Shown here: piece after piece, positions 47,386-56,844 of the stretch | How the letters are laid out: every line of letters starts with the position of its first letter | How positions within the stretch are numbered: the stretch's first letter is position 1 | DNA from: Sphingobacteriaceae bacterium DW12 | GTDB taxonomy: Bacteria > Bacteroidota > Bacteroidia > Sphingobacteriales > Sphingobacteriaceae | Assembly: GCA_000783305.1 (NCBI GenBank) | Contig: JROE01000006.1 | Location: 248,001 to 312,000, forward strand | Direction of reading: 5' to 3' | DNA length: 64,000 nucleotides | Position numbers and translations under genes: made by a program | The notes under the pieces: generated by a model | What the model was told of the DNA's origin: nothing | Databases searched by the model: none | Seen by the model: the letters and a program-made list of their open reading frames with translations, nothing else

Positions 47386-48765
47386 TTAGTAGCCTTTGTT
47401 TTGGCTCAGATAGATATTTCTAGCTAATTCTGTAGCGTTGAAAGGTAGATATAGCCGTGTAGCATCTTTTCCTTTTGAGTCCAAGAAAGCAAGGGCTTTA
47501 TCAAAGCGTTTCATATCTTGCCATCTTCTTCCTTCCCCCACAAACTCTCTACGGCGTTCTGCTTCGATCTCCTTAATAAATTGCGTTGCGTCGGCAAAGT
47601 CACTGTTCGTTTTTTGACTACTACCCCTAGCTTTACGGAGTTCGTTATAGCGACTTACTACGACCTGACCTTGTCTTGCAGAAGCTTCGGCGGAGATTAG
47701 ATACGCTTCGCCAATGCGGACAAGAGGATATACGATAAATGCATTAGATGAAGGTTGCAGTGTATCTGTTGAAAATTTTAGTAAGTATGTTACTTGCTCT
47801 CCAATTGTATTGTTATGCCTTTTTAGAAGCAATGAAGCTCTGATGTCCGAACTTTCATAGGATTGTGCCAATGCAGGATCTATCCAAGTAAGCCCCATGC
47901 TAGCTCCACGAAATGGCGGCGGCGGAGAGTACATCGTGTACAAACCTCCTCGCTCATAACTATTGATAGGCTCTGACAGTCTCCATAGCATTTCCGAGCT
48001 CTTGCTATTATAGCGGTAAACCTCTCCAAAATCGCTATCTTCCAACTTGTTTTTACCACTTTTAATGACCTCTTCTGACAATTCGAAAGCCTCCTTGTTT
48101 TTGCCAAGATGTAGGTAGGCACGCGCCAAAAGCAATTGTGCTGTAGGTTTACTCACATAATCTGCTGATTTGAATGCTTCCAAAAGAGGGATAGCTTCTG
48201 TTAGATCATTCGTGATTTGTTGGTACACTTCCTCTTCACTGTTCTTATCTCTCCGGATGACGTTAATGTCCGTTTCTAGGTCAAGAGTCAGGATTACACC
48301 ACCATAAGATTCTACAAGACGATAGTAGTTATATGCTCGAATAGTTAGCGCTTCGCCAAGTATTCCGCTCATGTTAGGTATCCTCTTATTTTTGATGTAA
48401 TTTATAATAAAATTTGCGTTCCCGATGGCCGTATAAGCGCTATTATATAACCTGCCGTTGCCAAATCCATCTTCTACATTCGGACTGCAATCATCGTAAG
48501 AGCGTGGGTTATATTGAGTAGGGGTAGAACCCTGTAGCGACACCACATCATCACTGTATACATCCCATACCGGGAATGGTTGATAATAGATTGCACTTGG
48601 TTTATAAGCCCCTCGAAGTAGGAGCGGGATATCTCCCGGTTGTACCTTGTCCAAAGCTACCGAAGTATCGGGAGTCGGCTTGTCCAATGATTTGTTACAA
48701 GAGAAAAGAGCCGCCACCAGGACGATAACTGCAAATAGTCTTTGTAGTGTATATATTGTTTTCAT
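47386..48765 (-). CDS. SusD/RagB-like outer-membrane nutrient-binding lipoprotein
   Basis: A 459-residue lipoprotein with lipobox LFSC (cysteine 23). The SusD fold is all-helical with TPR-like pairs; typical segments are SEAYLISAEA-like LVRIGEAYLISAEASAR and RRREFVGEGRRWQDMKRF at the C-terminus. SusD caps its SusC partner and binds substrate at the cell surface. It starts 19 bases after susC. No glycoside hydrolase adjoins, so the substrate may be a peptide, iron chelate or glycan. Confidence 0.95.
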   Translation of the reverse strand: MKTIYTLQRLFAVIVLVAALFSCNKSLDKPTPDTSVALDKVQPGDIPLLLRGAYKPSAIYYQPFPVWDVYSDDVVSLQGSTPTQYNPRSYDDCSPNVEDGFGNGRLYNSAYTAIGNANFIINYIKNKRIPNMSGILGEALTIRAYNYYRLVESYGGVILTLDLETDINVIRRDKNSEEEVYQQITNDLTEAIPLLEAFKSADYVSKPTAQLLLARAYLHLGKNKEAFELSEEVIKSGKNKLEDSDFGEVYRYNSKSSEMLWRLSEPINSYERGGLYTMYSPPPPFRGASMGLTWIDPALAQSYESSDIRASLLLKRHNNTIGEQVTYLLKFSTDTLQPSSNAFIVYPLVRIGEAYLISAEASARQGQVVVSRYNELRKARGSSQKTNSDFADATQFIKEIEAERRREFVGEGRRWQDMKRFDKALAFLDSKGKDATRLYLPFNATELARNIYLSQNKGY

Positions 48766-48784
48766 GTATGCTCGAATTGAAGTA

Positions 48785-51700
48785 TTAAAAAGTTATGTCA
48801 AAACCGATTGAATAGACGCGAGGTAGTGGGGCTATCGCTTGTTGCCACCCACTTCCCTGTGCTTGTTCCGGATCATTGGAATTAAGGGCCTTGTCCTTCA
48901 GTATAAATAGATTCTGACCAGCTAAGTACAATCTGCAAGTAGAGAATCCGATATTTTTAAGCCTTTCTGAAGCCAGGTCGTAACCCACTGTCAGGTTTTT
49001 AAGCCTTAGGAATGAAGCATTGTATAAGTATAAGGTAGACACACGTGTATTCCAATCAGTGGTCATACCAGCCCCGTGCGGCCCCATTACAGCTCTAGGA
49101 TATCTCGAGTCCGATCCAGGCGAAGTCCATCTATCTAGTACCCAGTCAGGTTTGTTGACCATAATACCAACATAATCATCAAAGCCGTATTGACGAGCAT
49201 CCTGTTCGCTGAAATTGTACACCTTACTGCCTACAGAGAATACGAATAAACCCGATAAGGATATTTTTTTATAAGAGACATTTCCGTGAAAGCCACCCGA
49301 CATTTTTGGCTGCGCTGTGGAGACATAGACCATATCTGCCTGATTGATGATACCGTCTTTATTGATATCTTCATAGATAACATCACCCGTTTGTGAATCT
49401 ACACCAAGTGCATTATACATCTGTAGCAAACCTACAGGTCGACCAATCTGTATAAAACCTCTAGGTCCGCCAGGAGCGTAACCTCCATAACCGATGATGT
49501 TATCCCGTAATTCAGTAACCTTGTTTCGGTTGATATTCAAATCCGTACCCACACGCCATTTCCAATCCGAAGTCTGCTGCGATGAGTTTCCAAAGGATAC
49601 TGAAAGGTCCAATCCTTTGTTAAGCATTCCTCCTAAATTGGCCTTTTGCGAAATGAATCCTCCACTCGACATCGGAATCTGTATACTAGTGATGAGGTCA
49701 TCCGTTCTTTTTACATAGTATTCTGCTGTCAATTGAATACGATCCTTCCAAAACGTACCTTCCACTCCGAAGTCATATTGTTTGGTTCGTTCCCATTGTA
49801 AATCTGGATTTCCAAGTGTTGTGCTCAACTGCAGTGCAGGTTCATTGAGATAAGTTTGTGTACCTGCTAGGCTGTATACATCAAAGAGGCCTAATGGTCT
49901 AATATTTCCGGTGATACCGTAGCTAGTCCTTACCTTTAGAAAATCTACCCAAGACTGATTTTGGATAAACTGTTCTTTGCTCAAGATATAGCCACCTGAT
50001 ATCGCGGGAAACCATGCATAACGGAAGTTTTTTAGCTTACTGGAGCCATCATGCCTTAAAGATGCACTCAACAGGTATCGACCATCCCAGCTTAAATTGG
50101 TGCGCATGAAGTATGAAGAAGAATTTTCAAGATACTCTCGATTTAAATAAGCATAATTGTTGTTGTACGTGGAGGCATTGCCGGGCGACCAAAGACTTTC
50201 ACTCAATGGAAATCCCTCTAGACTATATCCGCTGGTAGCATAACTGTTTTCCATATATTCCTGCCCCAATACCACATCTCCATTCAGTAAGCTATGATTT
50301 ATTGAATAAGTCAATAGATTATTAAAAGTATATCGGATTCCTTTATTCTGTCTCACCGTATAGCTCCCAGCACTGTATTGTCCTTCGTATGAAAATGGAG
50401 TGTAAAAAGCATTGTCTTCAATATTACTCTGCGAAGCCGCTAGACTAGTTCGAAAAGATAGATTCTTCGACAAGCGTGCATTGGCCGAAAAATTACCTAC
50501 ATAATTCCATGTGGAGACATGTGGCCGATAACCGTCCCTTGCCGCCAGTGGATGACTTTGGGCGCCAAACCAATAGCCATATGTGCCATCGTCATTTTTT
50601 TTGACCTCCAGTGGTGTGTCAGGTCTAGCCTGAAGCGTTGCAAACATGTCACCATAGATATCCTTCGACACTGCATTAGATATTTGTATATTCGCTTGGA
50701 GATCTAGCCAAGGGTATAGTTGTTGTATGAGTGAGAGTTTTCCGCTCGTGCGACCAAAGCGCCCTTTTCCGATGGAATTATCTTCACCGAATTTTCCAAA
50801 CGAAACATAGTAACCACTTTTTGCATTACCACCACTTACACTAGCTTGCAGATTGTAAGTGCCTGCATGATTAGGCGAAAGTAAATCCACCCAGTTATGG
50901 TTATTATCCATCATTGTTAGGCTATTGATCTGTCCTTTCAACTGTCCATTTTCCACGTTTAAGTTGGCGATTTGTTCGGGACTCAATCCCCCTGTTGCAA
51001 TAATGTTGTGGATATCATTGATGCGGTTTTGTCGCGCCTCGTTGAACATCGATTGATACTGTACGCTATTTAAAGGCTTGTAACCAAAATGAGTCTTAGT
51101 CACTCCATAGTAGCTGTTAAGAGAGATTGTAGGCTTGCTATTTAATTGTCCTTTCTTGGTCGTTATCAAGATAACGCCTTGCGCACCACGAGCCCCATAG
51201 ATTGCCGAAGATGCTGCATCCTTCAAGACTTCTACTGATGCAATGTCTTGAGGGTTGAGATTGGATAGACTGAAGTTTGCATTTGTGGAGGTTGCGGACA
51301 TTGGATTACCGATCGCATCAATCACCAATCCATCCACCACAATAAGAGGATTCGCGCCTGTACCACCTATGCTTCCTTGCGTTGTCTGGACCCCGCGTAC
51401 CACAAAATTTGGCATTTCGCCAGGAGTAGAGCTTGTATTTTGCACCTGTAGACCTGCAATACGTCCCTGTAATGCGCCTATTGGGTTACTTACGATATTC
51501 TCTTCAGGTTTGAGGTTTGTAACCCGCCCCACCGAACCTGTTACCTCACTACGTTTGCGTGTGCCATATCCGATAGTAATAGCTTCATCCATTATCGTTG
51601 TAGACTGTCTCAGGACAATGCGGTTGTTGCTCTGCACACTAACCGCTACTTCTCTTGTTTCAAATCCCAACATGCTCACGAGTAGCGTTAACATATCTTT

Positions 51701-52186
51701 TTCGGCAGTAATCTGAAATCTTCCCTGTTGGTCGGTTTTAGTTGTTATTTCCAATCCCTTTACACGGACGGTAGCTCCAATCAAAGCATTCCCGATAGTA
51801 TCCACTACTGTTCCAGTGATTGTGGATTGTACGAGTTCTGGCTTTTCATTTTTTTGAAGTTTTGTGAGTATAATTTCCTGCCCCTCTACAAGAAAGGCCA
51901 AACCTCTGGGTGCTAATATATGAGATAGCGCTTTGGGTAGTGATTCATTTTTAATATCCACTCTGAAAGGGGGAATGTTTTCGAGGAGCGCTGTATTGTA
52001 CACCACGCGGTACCCCGTTTGCTGCTGTACAGCGACGAAAAATTGCTTAAGGTTGATGCGTTCTTTTTTTAGACTAAATTGTTGCCCCATGCTATGAGCA
52101 CTGATCTGGCACAGGAAAACAGTGAGGAGTAAGGTAATCGTTTTCAATATCCTGGGAAAAATTAGTGTACGTAAATTTTTATACAT
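48785..52186 (-). CDS. SusC/RagA TonB-dependent outer-membrane transporter
   Basis: An 1133-residue transporter. After a signal peptide it has a secretin/TonB N-terminal STN domain (about residues 40-112), which couples it to FecR signalling, then a carboxypeptidase-like regulatory domain (about 120-205), the plug with the TonB box region, GRIAGLQVQNTSSTPG and SVEVLKDAASSAIYGARGA, and a 22-strand barrel ending IGFDITF. The STN domain and the sigma/FecR genes upstream mean expression is probably induced by its own substrate. Confidence 0.97.
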   Translation of the reverse strand: MYKNLRTLIFPRILKTITLLLTVFLCQISAHSMGQQFSLKKERINLKQFFVAVQQQTGYRVVYNTALLENIPPFRVDIKNESLPKALSHILAPRGLAFLVEGQEIILTKLQKNEKPELVQSTITGTVVDTIGNALIGATVRVKGLEITTKTDQQGRFQITAEKDMLTLLVSMLGFETREVAVSVQSNNRIVLRQSTTIMDEAITIGYGTRKRSEVTGSVGRVTNLKPEENIVSNPIGALQGRIAGLQVQNTSSTPGEMPNFVVRGVQTTQGSIGGTGANPLIVVDGLVIDAIGNPMSATSTNANFSLSNLNPQDIASVEVLKDAASSAIYGARGAQGVILITTKKGQLNSKPTISLNSYYGVTKTHFGYKPLNSVQYQSMFNEARQNRINDIHNIIATGGLSPEQIANLNVENGQLKGQINSLTMMDNNHNWVDLLSPNHAGTYNLQASVSGGNAKSGYYVSFGKFGEDNSIGKGRFGRTSGKLSLIQQLYPWLDLQANIQISNAVSKDIYGDMFATLQARPDTPLEVKKNDDGTYGYWFGAQSHPLAARDGYRPHVSTWNYVGNFSANARLSKNLSFRTSLAASQSNIEDNAFYTPFSYEGQYSAGSYTVRQNKGIRYTFNNLLTYSINHSLLNGDVVLGQEYMENSYATSGYSLEGFPLSESLWSPGNASTYNNNYAYLNREYLENSSSYFMRTNLSWDGRYLLSASLRHDGSSKLKNFRYAWFPAISGGYILSKEQFIQNQSWVDFLKVRTSYGITGNIRPLGLFDVYSLAGTQTYLNEPALQLSTTLGNPDLQWERTKQYDFGVEGTFWKDRIQLTAEYYVKRTDDLITSIQIPMSSGGFISQKANLGGMLNKGLDLSVSFGNSSQQTSDWKWRVGTDLNINRNKVTELRDNIIGYGGYAPGGPRGFIQIGRPVGLLQMYNALGVDSQTGDVIYEDINKDGIINQADMVYVSTAQPKMSGGFHGNVSYKKISLSGLFVFSVGSKVYNFSEQDARQYGFDDYVGIMVNKPDWVLDRWTSPGSDSRYPRAVMGPHGAGMTTDWNTRVSTLYLYNASFLRLKNLTVGYDLASERLKNIGFSTCRLYLAGQNLFILKDKALNSNDPEQAQGSGWQQAIAPLPRVYSIGFDITF

Positions 52187-52334
52187 TTGTTGTATGTTTT
52201 GATGGATAGTGCGATGGCAATGTTTTGGACGACATCATCGCCTATATACCCGTGAATGATTAATAAATAGGTTTATCGGAACATCATGTCGGGAGTGTTT
52301 GCAGCACTTCCGACTACATGTGTATCAGTTTAGG

Positions 52335-53504
52335 TTATTTGGTCACAATCAACCTCCTTCCCTTGATTATAAATTTTACATCGCCCGTTAGCTCGAGACG
52401 GCGTAGCACATCAGATAGATTTTTATACTTAGAGACACTACCTCCGAAGCGCATTTGAGGATCTATATTTTGAAATTCGACATCAACATCATACCACCGC
52501 TCTATTTTCTTCATGATCGTGACCAGATTTTCATCATTAAAACTGATCATTCCGTTTTTCCAGTCCAGTGCTACCGAAGTATCTACGGTGACGGTCGTTA
52601 TCGCATTGTCGGATATCCGAGCTTCCTGTCCTGGAGAGAGCAACTGAGATGTGGCACTACCAACGAGCTTCACCCGTACGCTTCCATTGATTAACGTCGT
52701 CTTTGCTAGTTTTTCATTTTTGTAGTCCGTTACGTTGAATGCTGTCCCCAATACGTGAATTTCTTGGGATTTTGTCTTCACTGAAAAGGGGATTCTTTTA
52801 CCACTTTTTAGGATAGGTCGCACCTCAAAAAAAGCTTCTCCTTCCAGCAGTACCGAGCGTTCACTCGAATTGAATCGATTCGCATAGCTAAGTTTGCTTT
52901 CCGCATTGAGCGTGACGCGTGTTCCATCTGACAGGATTACGGTATAGTTGCCTCCTTTTGGTGTATGCAGTTCATTCATAGCGTTTGCTTCTACCGTATT
53001 TTGAGGTGACCATACTACGGTACCATCTTGATAAGCAATATCTTCACCTGCATGTATGGTATTTTGCTTCTCATTCAAATCTATCGTCTGCCCGTCAGCT
53101 GTCTTTACATAGGCCCTATTTTTCCCAGGAACTACTTCGATGACCTGCTTAAATGCTTCTGTATCAGTGGTGGGAGCGCGGATTTCGTTTTTCAACTTTA
53201 TAACAATAAGTGACGCACCTACGACTATCGCCAGTACGGCTACAGCTCTAACAAATGGTGAACGAATCAAGGTATTTATACGGTTAGCTCGTTTCTTAGT
53301 AGCATGTTCGTTGTATCCGATATGTGCTTTAAGGTTTTTACCAATTTGAGCAGTGTGCAGTAGCAGATTTTCTTCATCAGGGAGTGTACGCTTATCTTCT
53401 AGGTCGATGAGCATAAAAGCCTCCACCAATAAGCGTTCATCAGCATTAGCAGTACCATTCCGATATTTGGTAATCAGCATGGCTGCATCATATTTCTTTT
53501 CCAT
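52335..53504 (-). CDS. FecR family anti-sigma factor
   Basis: A 389-residue inner-membrane protein. The cytoplasmic part (1-85) faces the sigma factor, one membrane helix spans about 86-107 (AVAVLAIVVGASLIVIKLK), then the periplasmic FecR domain (LHTPKGGNYTVILSDGTRV, LEGEAFFEV) and the C-terminal DUF4974-type region (FNDENLVTIMKKIERWYDVD). It relays the SusC signal to the sigma factor. It lies 229 bases downstream of the sigma gene and 148 bases upstream of susC. Confidence 0.94.
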   Translation of the reverse strand: MEKKYDAAMLITKYRNGTANADERLLVEAFMLIDLEDKRTLPDEENLLLHTAQIGKNLKAHIGYNEHATKKRANRINTLIRSPFVRAVAVLAIVVGASLIVIKLKNEIRAPTTDTEAFKQVIEVVPGKNRAYVKTADGQTIDLNEKQNTIHAGEDIAYQDGTVVWSPQNTVEANAMNELHTPKGGNYTVILSDGTRVTLNAESKLSYANRFNSSERSVLLEGEAFFEVRPILKSGKRIPFSVKTKSQEIHVLGTAFNVTDYKNEKLAKTTLINGSVRVKLVGSATSQLLSPGQEARISDNAITTVTVDTSVALDWKNGMISFNDENLVTIMKKIERWYDVDVEFQNIDPQMRFGGSVSKYKNLSDVLRRLELTGDVKFIIKGRRLIVTK

Positions 53505-53733
53505 ACAATGAGTTGGTTTAGTACTTCTACTATATTGTAGGTTTACGAGAAGATAATCCCAGACAAAAAAATAAAAAAAACAGACAATCTTTTTGAACTT
53601 ATATTTTGAAAATAATCCTCGTGTATTTTAGACAAAAATAATATGTCTTTGGAGGTGATAGCAATGTTGCTACGACAGGGAAACGGTTCTACTAAAAGTA
53701 CCTCAAATTGACAGATGTATCTTTAAGTAGGTT

Positions 53734-54309
53734 TTAAATAAGAAAGATTAACCAGAAGAATTTGCCCAGTTGTTTTCGCAATATATGATTGGCATTGTTG
53801 ATTTGGTTTTGAACTGTCTTTTTCGAAATGTTTAATTTTGCAGCTATTTCCGCTGTAGTTAGATGTTCCCTGTAGTTTAACAGGAAGACTATTTTCATTT
53901 TTTGCGGTAGCTTTTCTATCTGCTCTTCTACCATCTGCAGTGCCTCACGCTCCGCCACAACATTGTCTGTTTGCCATTCCGATTGATCCAGAAATGCTTG
54001 AAATCGGGTCATATAGTCCTGTCTGACCTTTTGTCGGTCTATCCAGTCGAAGAAACGGTAACGCAGCGCACTGAAAAGGTAGCTTTCTAACGAAGAGTTC
54101 AACGCTGTAGATTCTCTTTTCTCCCACAGGCTCATCATGATATCTTGCACCAAATCGGCAGCTAAATCCTCATTTTTGACCAGGTTGCATGCAAATAGAT
54201 ACAGAGGTGTTTGATAGCGTTCGTAGATTTGCATAAAAGCAGCCTTATCCGACGATTTCAGTAATTCCAAAAGTTGGTGGTCAGTACGATAAGATTCTTC
54301 TTGCTGCAT
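53734..54309 (-). CDS. ECF RNA polymerase sigma factor, FecI/SusC-associated type
   Basis: A 191-residue sigma-70 family protein. Region 2 (YERYQTPLYLFACNLVKNED then LVQDIMMSLWEKRE) binds the -10 element, and region 4 (PQKMKIVFLLNYREHLTTAE, IAAKLNISKKTVQNQINNA) is the helix-turn-helix. It starts the leftward set sigma-FecR-SusC-SusD and should direct transcription of the transporter genes when FecR releases it. Confidence 0.95.
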   Translation of the reverse strand: MQQEESYRTDHQLLELLKSSDKAAFMQIYERYQTPLYLFACNLVKNEDLAADLVQDIMMSLWEKRESTALNSSLESYLFSALRYRFFDWIDRQKVRQDYMTRFQAFLDQSEWQTDNVVAEREALQMVEEQIEKLPQKMKIVFLLNYREHLTTAEIAAKLNISKKTVQNQINNANHILRKQLGKFFWLIFLI

Positions 54310-54611
54310 GAACTATTATGGCTCATTTGATAGGCGCCGATGCAAATAAAACAATAACCGCACAACATTCCAATGCTTTTTTGTAAAAATCAAAGTATAA
54401 CTTATGTTGTCGAACCAATTGTATCCGCTAATTTTCTATTTTAAAGCGTAGTAGCAGCTTTGGCTATAAAGGTGTTGCAAGTTTTTCTTTGAAATCCAAT
54501 TGTGTTTTTTTAGCATAAACTGTTCAAATAGACCAGTATCGACAAATTGAATCTCTGACCCTACATGCAGCATTGGATTATCGAATACAAAACGATTTGC
54601 AGCTTTATTGA

Positions 54612-54822
54612 CTTCTTTACAGACTAAAGGTAGCATTCATGCCGTCATATATGGATGAAATGGGACTACCGGGCGACGTAAAGAAGAAGCCATAGCTGCA
54701 ATGAAGACCGTCATAAGAGATGGAAAGGTACACGATGTTATTCCCTATTTGGAGCAATATTCTACAGCGAATCTTGAAGCCAAAAAAAAATCGTATAGCC
54801 AAGCGATACTGGGTAGGATATA
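54612..54822 (+). pseudogene. Possible frameshifted gene relic
   Basis: One frame reads LLYRLKVAFMPSYMDEMG then LPGDV before a stop. A second frame picks up at about 54669 with GRRKEEAIAAMKTVIRDGKV and continues through an amphipathic helical stretch to LGRI and TAG at 54820-54822. Joining the two by one frameshift gives a smooth protein tail. No family is recognised. Confidence 0.3.
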
Positions 54823-54938
54823 GTGATTTTTCCAATAGTTCTGTCTACCGGAATAAAGCCCAATATAATTGAGATACCCGAGATAAGAAATATTTCATTA
54901 AGCTCTTCTTGTAATCAAGTCAAGTATTAAACTAACCT

Positions 54939-54994
54939 TTACATAGGGTTAACATAGCCTTTAGATAGCCTTACCCTAGCTAATTGCTATGTAA
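54939..54994. repeat. Nested inverted repeat
   Basis: TTACATAG (54939-54946) pairs with CTATGTAA (54987-54994). TAGGGT (54944-54949) can pair instead with ACCCTA (54973-54978). ATAGCCTT is repeated inside. No T-run follows. Confidence 0.5.
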
Positions 54995-55441
54995 ATGCTA
55001 TACTAAGGCTAATTTAAAAGTGGCTTAAGGTAGAAGTTGAATCTAATTAAATGTTGATTTGTTTTAGATCAAAAATCTAATGATTTAAAACTATGGTAAT
55101 TCTAAATGACGGACTTAATGGCTCTCTTCGAGATAAATTCGGTAGTGCATTTTGAAGGCTTCCAAACGGTCAGGTGTTCGTTAGTGTAAAGTATTAAAGG
55201 CTTAGACGGTGTAGGACCTCTTCTATTTCCAAGAATGTATTGCGTCGCGTGGTATTAAGCTTATCCTACGCCCGAACACTTAAAGAATAGCATTCTTTAC
55301 AGCTTCCATGTCTACGAATCATAAATCGTGAAAATCAGATCGTAAATGGTACACCTATTGTACTTGAAAATTAATGTAAATTTAATAGGTTTTTTTAATA
55401 GAGCCTTGACAGGATAGTCAAATAGGAACGATCGTAGCACA

Positions 55442-56476
55442 ATGAAACGAGTCTTTATCGTACTTCTTCTCGTGATAAATGCCCTGTTGGCGTTTGCTAA
55501 TATGGGCGTGCCGTATGTGGCGGGGTCATCACATAATGTGCTGTATGGAAACAAGGAGTGCCGGGTCGTACGGGAGAAAATCAATATTGAGGTCCGCAAA
55601 CAGCATATCGATGACGATAGGCTACACGGCCTATTTCGTATTCAATATAGTATATACTCAGAGAGTAATCAAAAGATTCCACTCTTATTCATTGGAAAGG
55701 GCCTATCTGATGCCAAGAAAATAGTTGTCAACCATGTTGCGGTAGTCCCCGGATTACTTGATAGCTTATCTGTACAGCAGTACCCCTTTATCACCAAAGA
55801 TTCCATAAATCCTTATTACGAGGCGCAGTATACGGCGGATGAAAGAGTGTCTGTGATGTTGGACGAGCTGATTTATTTTCAAGCAGATTTGAAGAGAGGG
55901 GATAACGTTATTTATGTCGAATATGAAGCCGATTTTGGATATTATACCTATGGTTTTTTAGATAATTTTGAGCTGCAGTACTCTTTGTATCCATCTCGAT
56001 TTTGGCGTTCCTTTGGTCCTATCGAAGTGGAGCTAGACCTCAATGGACTTGCCGATTTAACAGATTCAAATCTCGGAAAACCCAAGATACAGGGACAGAC
56101 GGTCAAATGGATCGTAGATACGGTTGGTGAGGATATACAGATCACGATTAATCACCAATCGAACTGGTTGTCAAAGGTATTGCTTTGGATCCAACCGATT
56201 GGCCTGGCGGCTGTCGCCTTGCTGCTGTTGGCATGGTTGCATATCAGGTGGATGAGGATATGCAAACGGCGACGGTTGTTGCTCTGGCTGGGAATATTTC
56301 TGGTTCCTATAACTTGTTACGTGGTGTTCTTTGCATCTTATTCACTTATCGATTTGCTGTTGCAGAAGCAATCCCGACATGGGTATATCGTTTTGTCGGT
56401 AGTCGGCTACCCTTTGGTGGTGCTCTGCTACGGCTTAGTAATCGGCCTTTTTAACCTCAGATTGAAAAACAAATGA
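55442..56476 (+). CDS. Hypothetical exported membrane protein
   Basis: A 344-residue protein with a signal peptide (MKRVFIVLLLVINALLAFAN), a beta-rich external domain of about 225 residues (GLFRIQYSIYSES, YVEYEADFGYYTYGF), and three or four C-terminal membrane helices (about 246-268, 277-300, 314-338). I do not recognise it. Its TGA overlaps the next gene as ATGA, so the two form an operon. Likely an envelope protein with a large periplasmic domain. Confidence 0.72.
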   Translation: MKRVFIVLLLVINALLAFANMGVPYVAGSSHNVLYGNKECRVVREKINIEVRKQHIDDDRLHGLFRIQYSIYSESNQKIPLLFIGKGLSDAKKIVVNHVAVVPGLLDSLSVQQYPFITKDSINPYYEAQYTADERVSVMLDELIYFQADLKRGDNVIYVEYEADFGYYTYGFLDNFELQYSLYPSRFWRSFGPIEVELDLNGLADLTDSNLGKPKIQGQTVKWIVDTVGEDIQITINHQSNWLSKVLLWIQPIGLAAVALLLLAWLHIRWMRICKRRRLLLWLGIFLVPITCYVVFFASYSLIDLLLQKQSRHGYIVLSVVGYPLVVLCYGLVIGLFNLRLKNK

Positions 56477-56844
56477 AAATATTTTGGATACTTTTTTGCA
56501 TCACGTTGTCGTTGACTTCGTGCAACTGGAAATCAGATGATGCAGGGAGAGGTGACCACTTGCTGGAAGGAGACGGCCAAAAGAACGTTCATAGTTTAGT
56601 CGATACCAATCAAGGGGATAACCCTAGGGGAGAAGGCAATGAGCTGGCTGCAAGGATGAATACCAAGAACCTGATCGAAGACTTCATCCCGAAGGGATGG
56701 AAAATGATTGTGCAGGAAAGTGGCGACCTCAATAAGGATGGGATAGACGACCATGTAATTGTCATCGAAAATACTGACGACAAGAATTTCAAGGCACAAT
56801 GCAACCTCTCTGAATCCTATAGAATAAGGTATGCTAGCTGTTGA
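56473..56844 (+). pseudogene. Truncated hypothetical lipoprotein
   Basis: A 123-residue frame with a lipoprotein signal (lipobox LTSC, cysteine 17) and NLIEDFIPKGWKMI followed by ESGDLNKDGIDDHVIVIENT. This last segment is the opening of a family of Bacteroidota lipoproteins that usually go on for another hundred or more residues. Here the frame stops 45 bases later, inside the end of the convergent nhaA. I infer a 3' deletion. It may still be expressed. Confidence 0.55.

Larger units (their letters stand above)
54310..55441. other. Gene-poor region with degraded coding traces
   Basis: 1.1 kb without an intact gene. It holds a likely frameshifted relic at 54612-54822, a 66-codon minus-strand frame at 54436-54636, a nested inverted repeat at 54939-54994, a TTAGAT/ATCTAA hairpin near 55064-55080, and a minus-strand fragment ending RLEAFKMHYRIYLEESH at about 55130-55190 with a stop directly before it. 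I infer decay of one or more genes. Confidence 0.45.

Noticed and set aside
47386..52186. A polysaccharide utilisation locus
   Set aside because: SusC/SusD are present but no glycoside hydrolase, lyase or glycan-binding gene is adjacent.
54436..54636. 66-codon minus-strand ORF
   Set aside because: Not recognisable, lies in a decayed region, and there is no promoter; mentioned only as a trace.
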